A stretch of 64,000 bases of DNA from Bacteroidales bacterium (GCA_013141385.1 JABFRB010000006.1:62001-126000), one strand, 5' to 3'. Shown: positions 39,454 to 49,546, counted from the stretch's first letter. Notes: generated from the letters alone by a model not told the origin. Made by a program: numbers and translations.

Positions 39454-42114
39454 TTAAGTTGGTAATTTTATAATAACATTCGTACCTTTTTTGACTTCTG
39501 ATTGAATCTCAACAGATCCATTAAATTCTTTTATTATCTCATAACTAATCGATAGTCCAAGACCAGTGCCTTTACCCGACTCTTTGGTAGTGAAAAAAGG
39601 ATCGAATATTCTACTTAAATTCTCCTTGGGTATACCCAGCCCTGAGTCAGATATTGTAAGCATTAACTCATTTTCAAGCAAAGTGGTAGTGATAGTGATA
39701 GAACCCTTATCATCAATTGCTTGAATGGCATTAGAGAGTATATTCAATACAGCTTGATGTAATCTCCCCTCGTTTGCAACAACTGTAAATGAATCATTGG
39801 TAAACTGCTTTATTATATCTATCCTATTCTTTGTTTGAATACTAAGCATAACCAAACAATTATCAATAATTGAGTGGATATCACAATTTTCAGAAGTTGA
39901 TTCAGTTTGTCGGCTAAATCTATTCAAACTTTTTACTATATCTGCCGCTCTAATAACACCAATATTAACAGCATTAATAAGTGGGTTAACATTTTCAAGG
40001 TGATCGCTTAAATTATCAACAAAATAGTTATTAATAGCTTGAATACCCCCATTAATGAAGTTCAATGGATTGTTAATTTCATGTGCAACTCCTGCCGCAA
40101 GAACCCCCAGTGAAGCCATCTTTTCAGCATGGACGAGCTGTTTTTGTGCGCTTTGCAAATTACTTAGAGCAGCTTCTAGTTCTAGTCGTTGAGCGTTTAA
40201 CTCTTCGTTGGCTTCAATTAGTACTTCATTAGTAACCTTAAGTTCTTCGGTTCGCTCATCTACAAGTAGTTCTAAATGATCTTGATGTTTCAGAAGTTCT
40301 TTTTCAATATTTTTCTTTTCGGTAATATCGCGGAGGATCGATTGTAAGAGAATTTGATCGTTCAGCGTTATTTTTGATATGATTCCACTAAACCAATGAT
40401 TATCACCAGAAATATCGATCATACGATAATCGATTATCCCAGTATAAATATTATCGCTTGACATCAGATGTTGGACAGTCTCTTTAACCATGTAAATATC
40501 CTCATGGTGAATATATGCAGCAATGTTTGAATTAGAAAAATCGTTTGGATTAATTCCAGTAATTTTCTCGAGTTGTTCATTTGCAAAAACGATATTCCCA
40601 TTTTGATCTGAAATCATTATGATATCAGGAAAATCATCGATAATTGTTCTGTATCGTTCTTCGCTTTCTTTCAATGCTTTTTCGGCTTTTTTGCGCTCAG
40701 ATATATCACGAACTATAGCGTGCAGTAAATACTCCCCTTTTATCATAATTCTATTAAGACTTACTTCAGCATAAAACTCAGTGCCATTATATTTTTTGTG
40801 AAGCCACTCAAAAAACTGAGAATTACCATTTAAAGCAGCATTTATCTTCTCCAAAGTTTTTTCCTTAGACAATCTACCATCAGGTTGAAATTCTGGCGAA
40901 AACTCAACAGGAGAGTGACCAATTATCTTATCACTTCCACATCCAAAAATCTGACTTGTTGTTGAATTACAATCCAGAAATTTAAATTTATTCATAATAA
41001 ACATGGCATCACTTGAGGCTTCAAATAGCGATTTGAATTTGAATTCACTTTCCCTTAAAGCTTTTTCAGCATTTTTCCTTTCGGTAATATCAATAATTAT
41101 TCCTCTGAAACCAACCAGCTTTTGATTCTCCAAAATTCTACTTGTATAGGTTTGGATTGGAAATGTTTTTTTATTCTTTTTAACGGCAGTATATATATAT
41201 CCTTTATTAGTTTCACCATCCATCAATCGTTTCATATTCTCAGAAGCGAGTTCTTGTTCTTCTTGAATAATGGCTGAAAAAATATTTATGCCCTTACGAA
41301 AATCCTCCTTACTGTAACCAAAAATCTCAAAACCTGATTTGTTAACATAGGTAAGTCTCCCACTTAAATCAGCTTCGAATACGGTTTGAGGCAATAAATC
41401 TGTCATCTCTCTAAATTTATTTTCACTTTTTTCCAATTCATTTTCTACATACTTGCGTTCATTGGTGTCTGATATCGCTCGATCAATAGATTTTTTATTA
41501 ATTTTAAAAGTACTATACCCTGCAATCCCTGTAAAAATCATAGCAAAAGATGTATCTACTAAAAAATCAACAGCAGATGCATTAGAAATAGAAAATTGTT
41601 GTTTAAAGATTTTAACAAAAATGAAAAGCACAATAATATTTACTAAAATATAGACCAAGATTGTTTTCTGATATTTTATTATAAATAATGGCATCATGGA
41701 AAGAATTGCCACAATAATAACAACGGTATCTAAGCGAGCAATAACTTCGCTCTTATCTACCCACATTACAAACCAAACACTCGAGAGAGATGAAATAAGG
41801 AGCAGATGCGCTGCAAAACCATAAAGACCTCGCATTAAAAGAAAAAGAGCAATAATGAAAATAATCGCCATTGAAAATTCCGAAAGAATTATTGGCAGGT
41901 ATAATTTACCATAATCAGAACTTATAGTTTGTATATAACCGGTTGAGAATATAATCAGTGTTAAACCGATAATAACTGAAATACTAAAATAATAAATTAA
42001 ACACACCCTCTGCTGCAATGCAAAATCTGAATCTTCATATCTACTTAATACCTTAGGAAGTTTTCCTCTTTTCTTATTTTTCGACTTATAACCAATATGA
42101 ATTCCAATATCCAT
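39454..42114 (-). CDS. Membrane PAS-domain sensor histidine kinase
   Basis: An 886-residue kinase with six or seven membrane helices (about 35-205), three PAS/PAC modules (about 225-350, 350-475, 475-600) each ending in a DITERK- or DISERK-type motif, a coiled coil (about 600-660), and a HisKA/ATPase core. Phospho-acceptor His678 is in GVAHEINNPLNFI. The ATP-binding domain is intact: NILSNAIQAI (N box), ISDSGLGIPKENL (G1), FDPFFTTKESGKGTGLGLSI (F and G2). This is the NtrB-like HisKA class. It is co-transcribed with a single-domain regulator. The signal is unknown; no haem- or flavin-type PAS residue stands out. Confidence 0.93.
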   Translation of the reverse strand: MDIGIHIGYKSKNKKRGKLPKVLSRYEDSDFALQQRVCLIYYFSISVIIGLTLIIFSTGYIQTISSDYGKLYLPIILSEFSMAIIFIIALFLLMRGLYGFAAHLLLISSLSSVWFVMWVDKSEVIARLDTVVIIVAILSMMPLFIIKYQKTILVYILVNIIVLFIFVKIFKQQFSISNASAVDFLVDTSFAMIFTGIAGYSTFKINKKSIDRAISDTNERKYVENELEKSENKFREMTDLLPQTVFEADLSGRLTYVNKSGFEIFGYSKEDFRKGINIFSAIIQEEQELASENMKRLMDGETNKGYIYTAVKKNKKTFPIQTYTSRILENQKLVGFRGIIIDITERKNAEKALRESEFKFKSLFEASSDAMFIMNKFKFLDCNSTTSQIFGCGSDKIIGHSPVEFSPEFQPDGRLSKEKTLEKINAALNGNSQFFEWLHKKYNGTEFYAEVSLNRIMIKGEYLLHAIVRDISERKKAEKALKESEERYRTIIDDFPDIIMISDQNGNIVFANEQLEKITGINPNDFSNSNIAAYIHHEDIYMVKETVQHLMSSDNIYTGIIDYRMIDISGDNHWFSGIISKITLNDQILLQSILRDITEKKNIEKELLKHQDHLELLVDERTEELKVTNEVLIEANEELNAQRLELEAALSNLQSAQKQLVHAEKMASLGVLAAGVAHEINNPLNFINGGIQAINNYFVDNLSDHLENVNPLINAVNIGVIRAADIVKSLNRFSRQTESTSENCDIHSIIDNCLVMLSIQTKNRIDIIKQFTNDSFTVVANEGRLHQAVLNILSNAIQAIDDKGSITITTTLLENELMLTISDSGLGIPKENLSRIFDPFFTTKESGKGTGLGLSISYEIIKEFNGSVEIQSEVKKGTNVIIKLPT

Positions 42115-42540
42115 AAATATTTTTCTAGTACTTTTTTTATTATCCTTAAAATCTGTAAATTAATTCATTTGAAGGTTATTTCACTTGCAATAAAATTGAG
42201 ATGAATCTTTAAAAAAAATGATATATCTCATTCTATTTGAAACGCTGTTTTTAATTTCTCCTCCACAATGTGATGCTTTTTGTTTAAAATTAGTCCAAAA
42301 GAAATTTGCTAACAAATTCTTTAGCTGCTCAATAGACAATTGAATCCTAAGTGAGGTCAAAGGTTTAATTAATATATTTTATACCTTATTTCCTGAAAAT
42401 CCTTTACTTGTTATGCCTTTCCAATTAATTTTTGGGTATTGTCAGAAAAAGTCTACTTTTGATTCCGATATTACAGACTATCTGTAAGGCAGATACTATC
42501 AAACATTATAGATATTCGTTTAAAACTCAACAAAAAGACA
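42115..42540. other. Intergenic region between divergent kinase and methyltransferase genes
   Basis: A 426-base AT-rich gap without a plausible gene. The only clear signal is the plus-strand promoter near its right end. No matching TAnnTTTG box was found for the kinase on the minus strand. Confidence 0.6.
42431..42461 (+). promoter_or_regulatory. Promoter of the THUMP methyltransferase gene
   Basis: TTTG, 19 bases, TACTTTTG: an exact match to the Bacteroidetes consensus at ideal spacing. The start codon lies about 80 bases downstream. Confidence 0.7.
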
Positions 42541-43707
42541 TTGGAAATATTTGAGATTATTGCCACCACACTTTTCGGTTTAGAAGAGATACTTGCACAA
42601 GAACTTCGCGAACTTGGTGCGGCTGATATTGAAGTATTGAGCCGTGCAGTAAGGTATAAAGGAGATCGGGAGATGCTTTACAAAAGCAACCTGCTCCTAC
42701 GAACCGCTGTAAAAGTTTTAAAACCGATTGGTACATTTTATGCAGCAAACGAACAGCAACTGTACGATAAAATTAAAAAAATAAATTGGGACGAATATTT
42801 TAGTTATAATAAAACATTTGCAATTGACGGAAGCACACATAGCGAAATATTCACCCATTCCAAGTTTATTGCCCTAAAATCAAAGGATGCAATTGCCGAT
42901 CAGTTTAGGGAGAAATACAGCATTAGACCCTCCGTTGATACTGAAAATCCCGATCTACGTATCAATGTGCATATTAATGACAAAACGGTTATTGTTTCTT
43001 TAGATAGTTCGGGATCCTCGTTGGGTAAACGTAACTATAGGCTTGCTCAAACAGAGGCTCCAATAAACGAAGTGCTCGCTGCCGGAATAATTTTATTATC
43101 TGGATGGGATAAAACCTGTGATTTTATAGATCCTATGTGTGGATCAGGCACATTTCCCATTGAAGCAGCTTTACTTGCTAATAATATTCCATCTGGCAGA
43201 AACCGAAAATTTGGTTTTGAAACATGGGGTGATTTTGATTTAAATTTATGGAATGATGTTAAAGCCAAGGCCGATTCTAATATTATTTCATCTAACGTAA
43301 AAATTTTTGCAAACGATATTGATAATAAAGCATTGGACATTGCTTTTGCAAATGCTAAAAGAGCAGGCGTAAGCAATCTCATTACTTTTGATACTATTGA
43401 TTTTTTTCATACATCTCATGATACTGGAAAGGGGCTTGTTGTTATGAATCCCCCATACGGTGAGCGGTTGCAAATAAATGAAATCACTAATTTTTATCAA
43501 GATATCGGATCAAGACTTAAGCACTTCTATCAGGGTTGCGATGCATGGATTATAAGTGCCAACTACGAAGCCCTAAAAAATTTCGGGCTAAGAACTTCTA
43601 AGAAAATAAAATTGTATAATGGTCCACTCGAATGCCGATTACAAAAATATGAGCTATATCAGGGGAGCAAGAAGGTTAGTAAGATTGGGAATGAACCAAC
43701 TCATTAA
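42541..43707 (+). CDS. rlmL: THUMP-domain class I rRNA (guanine-N2) methyltransferase, RlmL-type
   Basis: A 388-residue enzyme matching the N-terminal, methyltransferase half of E. coli RlmKL. An N-terminal ferredoxin-like/THUMP region (about 1-155, IFEIIATTLFGLEEILAQEL) is followed by a Rossmann methyltransferase (about 165-380) with SAM motif DPMCGSGTFPIEAALLA and the catalytic NPPYGERL. RlmL makes m2G2445 in 23S rRNA; the exact position here is inferred. No RlmK half is fused. The start codon is TTG: the family N-terminus begins at this codon and no nearby ATG would keep it. Confidence 0.85.
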   Translation: MEIFEIIATTLFGLEEILAQELRELGAADIEVLSRAVRYKGDREMLYKSNLLLRTAVKVLKPIGTFYAANEQQLYDKIKKINWDEYFSYNKTFAIDGSTHSEIFTHSKFIALKSKDAIADQFREKYSIRPSVDTENPDLRINVHINDKTVIVSLDSSGSSLGKRNYRLAQTEAPINEVLAAGIILLSGWDKTCDFIDPMCGSGTFPIEAALLANNIPSGRNRKFGFETWGDFDLNLWNDVKAKADSNIISSNVKIFANDIDNKALDIAFANAKRAGVSNLITFDTIDFFHTSHDTGKGLVVMNPPYGERLQINEITNFYQDIGSRLKHFYQGCDAWIISANYEALKNFGLRTSKKIKLYNGPLECRLQKYELYQGSKKVSKIGNEPTH

Positions 43708-43781
43708 GAGGATTGTATCAAAATAACTAAAACTAGGTCTAAAGATTCCGATGAATATAGAGTTTGTTCAAACAATATAAA

Positions 43782-43865
43782 ATGCGGGATATAAAACAAT
43801 TCACATTATTAATCATCTTTTCAATAACCATTTTGTTTTTATCATACAATCAGCTAGTTTTGTAG
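43782..43865 (+). CDS. Possible 27-residue hydrophobic peptide
   Basis: An ATG-started frame encoding one membrane helix (QFTLLIIFSITILFLSYNQL). It lies in the 292-base gap before the DUF4290 gene. Nothing supports translation beyond its frame; it could be a gene remnant or chance. Rest of the gap is empty apart from the -7 box near its end. Confidence 0.2.
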   Translation: MRDIKQFTLLIIFSITILFLSYNQLVL

Positions 43866-43969
43866 CAGAAGAGAAACGATTGACTTATTGCTATAGTAAA
43901 GTTGATAAATTACCACCTTTCAGAAAATTAAAAAGTACTTATCCTTACCTTAAAAAGTAATCGTTTTCT

Positions 43970-43977
43970 TATATTTG
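43970..43977 (+). promoter_or_regulatory. -7 promoter box for the DUF4290-murA pair
   Basis: TATATTTG matches TAnnTTTG and ends 22 bases before the ATG. No TTG at the expected -33 distance was found. Confidence 0.4.
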
Positions 43978-43999
43978 ATAGCAAACAGAAATCTATAAA

Positions 44000-44584
44000 A
44001 TGGATTACAACACAAGCAGAAAAAAGCTTAACCTCCCCGAGTACGGCAGAAACATCCATCAAATGGTTGATCATTTATCTACCGTTGAGGACAGAGATGA
44101 ACGTAACCGATTAGCAAGAGTGCTTATTGGTATAATGGGCAATATGAACCCACATCTTCGGGATGTTAACGATTTCAAGCATAAACTTTGGGATCACCTA
44201 TTCATCATGTCTGACTTTAAGATTGATATAGACTCCCCATACCCTATTCCAAACCTTGAAACCTATCAGGAAAAACCAAAAACTGTTCCCTACCCCACAC
44301 AGCCAATTACTTTTAAACACTACGGACGTTCTATTGAGCTGATGATACAGAAAGCAATTGAAATGGAAGAAGGACAGCAAAAGGAAGCCCTTACGCAACT
44401 TATTGCAAACCACATGAAAAAGGCTTACCTGATGTGGAATAAAGATTCCGTTTCGGACGATGATGTAATAAAGGATCTAGCAAGACTATCAGGAGGAAAA
44501 TTGACTTTAGCAGTTGGTACAAGGTTGAGTGATAGTCGCGAAGTCTTCAAAAATAAGCGTAAATTCGTTCCACGAAAAAAATAA
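44000..44584 (+). CDS. DUF4290 domain-containing protein
   Basis: A 194-residue soluble helical protein recognised as the Bacteroidetes-specific DUF4290 family by NLPEYGRNIHQMVDHL, IMGNMNPHLRDVNDFKHKLW and YGRSIELMIQKAIEMEEGQQ. The basic tail (FKNKRKFVPRKK) is common. Function unknown. It is 15 bases upstream of murA; such pairing suggests a link with cell-wall synthesis, but this is inference from context. Confidence 0.85.
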   Translation: MDYNTSRKKLNLPEYGRNIHQMVDHLSTVEDRDERNRLARVLIGIMGNMNPHLRDVNDFKHKLWDHLFIMSDFKIDIDSPYPIPNLETYQEKPKTVPYPTQPITFKHYGRSIELMIQKAIEMEEGQQKEALTQLIANHMKKAYLMWNKDSVSDDDVIKDLARLSGGKLTLAVGTRLSDSREVFKNKRKFVPRKK

Positions 44585-44599
44585 CTTACTTAAGCAGCT

Positions 44600-45907
44600 A
44601 TGGCCACATTTGAGGTATATGGCGGAAAGCCGCTCAAGGGTGAACTACACCCTCAGGGTGCTAAAAACGAGGCATTACAAATTATTTGTGCCACGCTTTT
44701 AACTCCCGAAAAGGTTACAATTCGAAATATTCCCAGCATCAGAGATGTGGTTAAACTCATCGAACTGTTAGAGTGCATGGGTGTTGAAATTAAGTTTACC
44801 GAGCCTTCTGTCTGTACATTTCAAGCCAAAAACGTTAACGTTGAATACCTCACCACTGATGACTTCAAAACCAAGGCAGCCAGCCTTAGAGGTTCTATAA
44901 TGGTTGTTGGGCCGTTACTTGCCCGCTATGGTATAGCGTACATTCCAAAACCAGGAGGTGATAGAATTGGTCGCCGTAGACTCGATACCCATTTCATCGG
45001 ATTCGAAAAATTAGGCGCATCGTTTAACTTCGATACGAAGGAAAGTTTCTTTAAGGTTGAGGGAAAAAATCTCAAGGGTGCATATATGCTACTTGACGAG
45101 GCTTCTGTTACTGGAACGGCTAATATTCTTATGGCAGCAGTGCTAACCCCTGGTAAAACAACCATTTTTAATGCAGCCTGTGAGCCTTACGTACAGCAAC
45201 TTAGCAAAATGCTTCTTCGCATGGGTGCTAAGATTTCAGGTATAGGCTCAAATCTTTTGGTGGTTGATGGCGTTGAAAATCTAGGAGGATGTGAACACAC
45301 AATCCTTCCCGATATGATTGAAATTGGTTCGTTTATAGGTCTTGCGGCTATGACCCATAGCGATATCACCATAAAAAACGTTTCGTACGAAGATTTAGGA
45401 ATTATCCCCGATTCTTTTAGCCGACTTGGAATCAAAATGGAGAGAATTGGCGATGATATTCATATTCCCGAGCAGAGTAATTATGAGATTGATACCTTTA
45501 TAGATGGTTCGATTCTAACAATTGCTGACGCTACTTGGCCTGGTCTCACACCCGACCTTCTTAGCGTTTTTCTTGTTGTTGCTACACAGGCCAAAGGCTC
45601 AGTTCTAATTCATCAAAAGATGTTCGAGAGTCGATTATTCTTCGTTGATAAGCTAATTGACATGGGCGCACAGATTATCCTCTGCGACCCTCACCGTGCA
45701 ACGGTGATTGGACATAATCACCAATTGCAACTTCGCCCTACAACAATGACATCTCCTGATATTCGTGCAGGGGTTGCCCTTCTTATTGCAGCACTTTCTG
45801 CCGATGGAAAAAGCACCATCCATAACATCGAGCAGATTGATCGTGGCTACGAGAATATCGATAAACGGTTGAATGCTATTGGGGCAGATATTAGAAGAAT
45901 TGGATAG
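44600..45907 (+). CDS. murA: UDP-N-acetylglucosamine 1-carboxyvinyltransferase
   Basis: A 435-residue cytoplasmic enzyme making UDP-GlcNAc-enolpyruvate, the first committed peptidoglycan step. The two-lobed EPSP-synthase-like fold is complete: GGKPLKGELHPQGAKNEALQ with the substrate Lys-Asn, MVVGPLLARYG, and RAGVALLIAALSADG near the end. In E. coli the flexible loop carries Cys115 in PGGCAIG; here the loop reads PKPGGDRIGRRRLD with Asp121 in that place. Cys-to-Asp at this site is known to block fosfomycin alkylation, as in mycobacteria. Downstream of DUF4290. Confidence 0.96.
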   Translation: MATFEVYGGKPLKGELHPQGAKNEALQIICATLLTPEKVTIRNIPSIRDVVKLIELLECMGVEIKFTEPSVCTFQAKNVNVEYLTTDDFKTKAASLRGSIMVVGPLLARYGIAYIPKPGGDRIGRRRLDTHFIGFEKLGASFNFDTKESFFKVEGKNLKGAYMLLDEASVTGTANILMAAVLTPGKTTIFNAACEPYVQQLSKMLLRMGAKISGIGSNLLVVDGVENLGGCEHTILPDMIEIGSFIGLAAMTHSDITIKNVSYEDLGIIPDSFSRLGIKMERIGDDIHIPEQSNYEIDTFIDGSILTIADATWPGLTPDLLSVFLVVATQAKGSVLIHQKMFESRLFFVDKLIDMGAQIILCDPHRATVIGHNHQLQLRPTTMTSPDIRAGVALLIAALSADGKSTIHNIEQIDRGYENIDKRLNAIGADIRRIG

Positions 45908-46053
45908 TTTTAATTTGTTAGTTTGATACTAACCGCACATTATTCGTTCGTATCCCACAATCTTTTTTTTCTACTACTTGCCTCTTTTCAGGCATTTTTA
46001 AACCTTTTTTGGGAAAGGCACTCTAACCTCAAACTATAACCAAACCACAAAGC

Positions 46054-47652
46054 ATGAAATCTCTTTTCATAACTCTTGCAGTTTTTTTACTACTAATAAT
46101 CACCTCAATTACTTCTGCTCAAGAAGATCCTGTGGTTCAAAAAATCATTGAGATAGGAAAAACCGATAACCAAACAATGAAACATCTCGATATACTTTGT
46201 AATCGATTTGGAGGAAGGTTAATTGGATCCGATGCTTATGAAAATGCGGCAGAATGGGCTGCAAGTAAATTTAAGGAATGGGGAATGCAAGTGGAGATGG
46301 ATGAGGCTGGAACTCTTCCTGTTGGTTTTAACCGTGGCCCTTGGTTCGGAAGAATGTTGAGCGATAATGGCATGATTCTTCATTTCGCCACACCATCATA
46401 TACATCAGGTACAAAGGGTGTTCAAAAGGGTCATGTGCTGATTGAGCCAAAATCCCAAGGTGAATTCAACCACATGAAAGGGAGACTTAAAGGAGCATGG
46501 GTACTAATATCTGGCACAAGTACTGGTTGGCCAATTGATATATCAAAGGAAGCAGATATTGAACGCGCTAAAATAATTGCAGAAAACGCAATAATTGAAA
46601 AGAAAAATGATTCAATCAATGCCTTAAATAGGAAGGCTCGTGAAACAGATGGTAAAAAGATTGATCCACTACCCTTTAAAGAAGAACCTGCATTATTTTA
46701 CAAACAAATGATTGATGCTGGTATTCTAGGAATAATCCAATCCGCAAAAATTCCAATCATAGCATTATACGATCGGAAGAATATCGATAGTATGACATTC
46801 GAAAAACTGCCACAAGTACCCGATATCAAACTCGATGAGCATCAATTTCAGATAATTGAACAGATGGCTAAAGAGCGTCAACGCTTTGATTTAGAGTTTG
46901 ATATTCGCAATCATTTTAAAATGGGACCCATCAAATATCACAATGTTATTGGAATTATTCCTGGCACTGAATTCCCTGATGAGTACGTGATAATGGGCGG
47001 TCACCTTGATGCTTATGATGTTGGTACAGGTGGTGTTGACGATGGTTCTGGTTCTACACCAGCAATGGAAGCCGCTCGCTTAATTATGAAGGCCGGCGGT
47101 AAACCAAAACGTACCATTCTGGTTTGCTTATGGGCTGGTGAGGAGTTTGGGCTTTTAGGTTCTACAAGTTGGGTGATAAGAAATCAGGATAAACTTCCCA
47201 AAATATCTAACATGTTTAATCGTGATGGAGGACCAACTGTTGCCAATAGTTTGAGCGTGTCTGATGCCATGTGGTCTGATATCGAAAAAATTTGCCAACC
47301 CTTGAATAACATCAATCCCAATTTCCCCTTCACCCTTAAGAAAAAAAATCCAAAAGAGCGTCCCAAAAAAGCGACAGGTACGGATAGTAGTCCATTTGCA
47401 GTTGTAGGAGTTCCTACAATGACATTTAATACCGAAGATACTAAAGGGTACAACTTCAGTTATGGAGAAATATGGCATACTGAAAGAGATCTTTACAATA
47501 TGAGTATCCCAGAATATCAAGAACATACTGCTATTGTTACTGCTGTTGTTGTTTACGGAGTAGCCAACCTCGATCATCTTTTATCCCGAGAAGGGTATTA
47601 TCTTCCTGACACCAAAAAAGAGGAGAAAAAAGAGGTAAAGAAAAAGAAATAA
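46054..47652 (+). CDS. Secreted M28-family metallopeptidase
   Basis: A 532-residue zinc aminopeptidase-like protein with a signal peptide (about 1-22, SITSAQED). A PA-like insert occupies roughly 100-280, and the M28 core follows: GGHLDAYDVGTGGVDDGSGS supplies His and bridging Asp, LWAGEEFGLLGS the catalytic and metal Glu, NRDGG an Asp, and EIWHTERDLYN the last His. Family members are periplasmic or outer-membrane-associated and trim peptides. The C-terminus is Lys/Glu-rich (KKEEKKEVKKKK), unusual but harmless. Stands alone. Confidence 0.88.
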   Translation: MKSLFITLAVFLLLIITSITSAQEDPVVQKIIEIGKTDNQTMKHLDILCNRFGGRLIGSDAYENAAEWAASKFKEWGMQVEMDEAGTLPVGFNRGPWFGRMLSDNGMILHFATPSYTSGTKGVQKGHVLIEPKSQGEFNHMKGRLKGAWVLISGTSTGWPIDISKEADIERAKIIAENAIIEKKNDSINALNRKARETDGKKIDPLPFKEEPALFYKQMIDAGILGIIQSAKIPIIALYDRKNIDSMTFEKLPQVPDIKLDEHQFQIIEQMAKERQRFDLEFDIRNHFKMGPIKYHNVIGIIPGTEFPDEYVIMGGHLDAYDVGTGGVDDGSGSTPAMEAARLIMKAGGKPKRTILVCLWAGEEFGLLGSTSWVIRNQDKLPKISNMFNRDGGPTVANSLSVSDAMWSDIEKICQPLNNINPNFPFTLKKKNPKERPKKATGTDSSPFAVVGVPTMTFNTEDTKGYNFSYGEIWHTERDLYNMSIPEYQEHTAIVTAVVVYGVANLDHLLSREGYYLPDTKKEEKKEVKKKK

Positions 47653-47673
47653 CTATAACAAATACTTCGCATA

Positions 47674-47704
47674 AAAACCCACCGTTGCAACGATGGGTTT
47701 TTTA
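47674..47704 (+). terminator. Terminator after the M28 peptidase gene
   Basis: Stem AAAACCCA/TGGGTTTT enclosing the palindromic CGTTGCAACG, followed by TTTATT. It overlaps the promoter of grpE. Confidence 0.75.
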
Positions 47705-47713
47705 TTACCTTTG
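47685..47713 (+). promoter_or_regulatory. Promoter of grpE-dnaJ
   Basis: TTG, 18 bases, TACCTTTG. The -33 element lies in the loop of the preceding terminator hairpin and the -7 box just after its T run. The leader before grpE would be about 65 bases. No CIRCE-type inverted repeat was seen. Confidence 0.55.
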
Positions 47714-47785
47714 TGCCAAATTGTCGGAATAAATTCCATGGCAGAGTATTTGTTTGGTGAAAACGACTGAAAAAATATTACATAT

Positions 47786-48385
47786 ATGACAAGGAAGAAA
47801 CACAAGAAAGAGGAAGTTACAGATGAGCAGATATTAGACCCAACAGCGGGTGATACCGCTACATTTTCTGACAAAAATGTAGTGAATGATGAAAAAAAAG
47901 ACGAGGAAAATAAGACCGAGGAAAAAATTGAGGTAAATCCTGTTGAGCAAATTCAGGCTCAACTTGATGAAATGAAGGATAAATACATTCGCCTTTCAGC
48001 AGAATTTGATAACTATCGTAAACGTTCACTTCGCGAGAAGATGGACTTAACTAAGTATGCCTCTGAAGATATACTACAATCAATCCTTCCACTTTATGAT
48101 GATTTTGAACGTGCAATGAAAAGTTGGGATGAAAGCACTGATATTGATGCAGTAAAACAAGGATTACACCTGATTTATAATAAGTTTTATGATTTTCTGA
48201 AAACAAAAGGAATTTCTGAAATCGAAGCAATAGGTAAAGAGTTAAACACAGATATTCATGAAGCCATAACCAAAATTCCTGCTCAGGACGATGCGATGAA
48301 GGGTAAAATTGTTGATGTTGTTCAAAAAGGATATATGCTCAACGATAAGGTGATTCGTTTTTCGAAAGTAGTTATTGGGGAATAG
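47786..48385 (+). CDS. grpE: GrpE nucleotide-exchange factor
   Basis: A 199-residue DnaK exchange factor with a charged, poorly conserved N-terminus (1-50), a long coiled coil (IQAQLDEMKDKYIRLSAEFD) and the beta-wing domain (IHEAITKIPAQDDAMKGKIV, VVQKGYMLNDKVIRFSKVVI). It releases ADP from DnaK. Followed by dnaJ after 18 bases; dnaK is not in the window. Confidence 0.96.
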   Translation: MTRKKHKKEEVTDEQILDPTAGDTATFSDKNVVNDEKKDEENKTEEKIEVNPVEQIQAQLDEMKDKYIRLSAEFDNYRKRSLREKMDLTKYASEDILQSILPLYDDFERAMKSWDESTDIDAVKQGLHLIYNKFYDFLKTKGISEIEAIGKELNTDIHEAITKIPAQDDAMKGKIVDVVQKGYMLNDKVIRFSKVVIGE

Positions 48386-48403
48386 GCTTAGCAAAAACTA
48401 ATT

Positions 48404-49546
48404 ATGGCGAAAAGAGATTATTACGAGATACTTGGTCTACAACGTGATGCATCGAAAGATGAGATAAAAAAGGCCTATCGCAAGATGGCTATTAAATATC
48501 ATCCCGATAAGAATCCTGGTGACAAAAGTTCCGAAGATCATTTTAAAGAAGCAGCTGAAGCTTATGAGGTTCTTAACGATGATAACAAACGAGCACGTTA
48601 TGACCAGTTCGGACATGCTGGCATGAATGGAGGTGGCGGGTTCTCTGGTGGTGGAATGAATATTGAAGATATCTTTTCCCAATTTGGTGATATTTTTGGC
48701 GGTCACTTTGGTGGATTTGGTGGATTTGGTGGTGGACGAAGTTCGCAACGTGTAAACAAGGGATCCGATTTACGTGTAAAAGTTAAACTCAACCTACAAG
48801 AAGTTGCAAATGGAGTTGAGAAAAAGATAAAGGTTAACAAATATGTAACTTGTAAGACATGCTCTGGATCAGGTGCTGCAGGCGGTTCATCGCACAACAC
48901 TTGCTCAACATGTAGAGGTTCTGGTTATGTTACCCGAATTGCAAATACAATGCTTGGGCAGATGCAAACAAACAGTACCTGTCCTACCTGCAACGGAGAA
49001 GGAAAAACCATTACTCATAAATGTACTAGTTGTAGCGGTGAAGGTGTTGTTCGCGACGACGAGGTAATTTCAATCAAGATTCCAGCAGGTGTGGCAGAGG
49101 GTATGCAAATGAGCGTATCTGGTCGAGGGAATGCTGCTCGCAGAGGTGGCGTTAATGGCGATCTTCTTGTTCAGATTGAAGAGGAGAAAGATCCTGAACT
49201 AATCCGCGATGGAAACGATTTAATATATAATTTGTACCTGAGTTTTCCTGATGCAACACTGGGAGTTCCAATTGAAATTCCAACTGTTGATGGGAAAGTA
49301 AAAATTAAGATTGATCCAGGAACACAACCCGGAAAAGTATTACGACTCAGAGGGAAAGGTATTCCAGATGTAAATGGGTATGGCAGAGGCGATTTACTTG
49401 TCACAATTAATGTATGGGTACCCAAGAGCCTTACAAAAGAAGAAAAGGCAATGATTGAAAAAATGTCAAAGTCGCAAAATTTTGAGCCAAATCCCGATAG
49501 TAGCGAGAGAAATTTCTTTGAGAAAATGAGAGGATTCTTCGAGTAA
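48404..49546 (+). CDS. dnaJ: Chaperone protein DnaJ
   Basis: A 380-residue type I J-protein: J domain (1-70) with HPD in [11 protein letters not shown], Gly/Phe-rich linker (about 74-110), four CxxCxGxG zinc repeats ([32 protein letters not shown]), and two C-terminal substrate-binding domains. It delivers substrates to DnaK and stimulates its ATPase. Second gene of the grpE-dnaJ operon, ended by a terminator. Confidence 0.98.
   Translation: MAKRDYYEILGLQRDASKDEIKKAYRKMAIKYHPDKNPGDKSSEDHFKEAAEAYEVLNDDNKRARYDQFGHAGMNGGGGFSGGGMNIEDIFSQFGDIFGGHFGGFGGFGGGRSSQRVNKGSDLRVKVKLNLQEVANGVEKKIKVNKYVTCKTCSGSGAAGGSSHNTCSTCRGSGYVTRIANTMLGQMQTNSTCPTCNGEGKTITHKCTSCSGEGVVRDDEVISIKIPAGVAEGMQMSVSGRGNAARRGGVNGDLLVQIEEEKDPELIRDGNDLIYNLYLSFPDATLGVPIEIPTVDGKVKIKIDPGTQPGKVLRLRGKGIPDVNGYGRGDLLVTINVWVPKSLTKEEKAMIEKMSKSQNFEPNPDSSERNFFEKMRGFFE

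Noticed and set aside
45914-45938. GTTAGTTTGATACTAAC palindrome after murA as a terminator.
   Set aside because: Only six base pairs and no T run follows.
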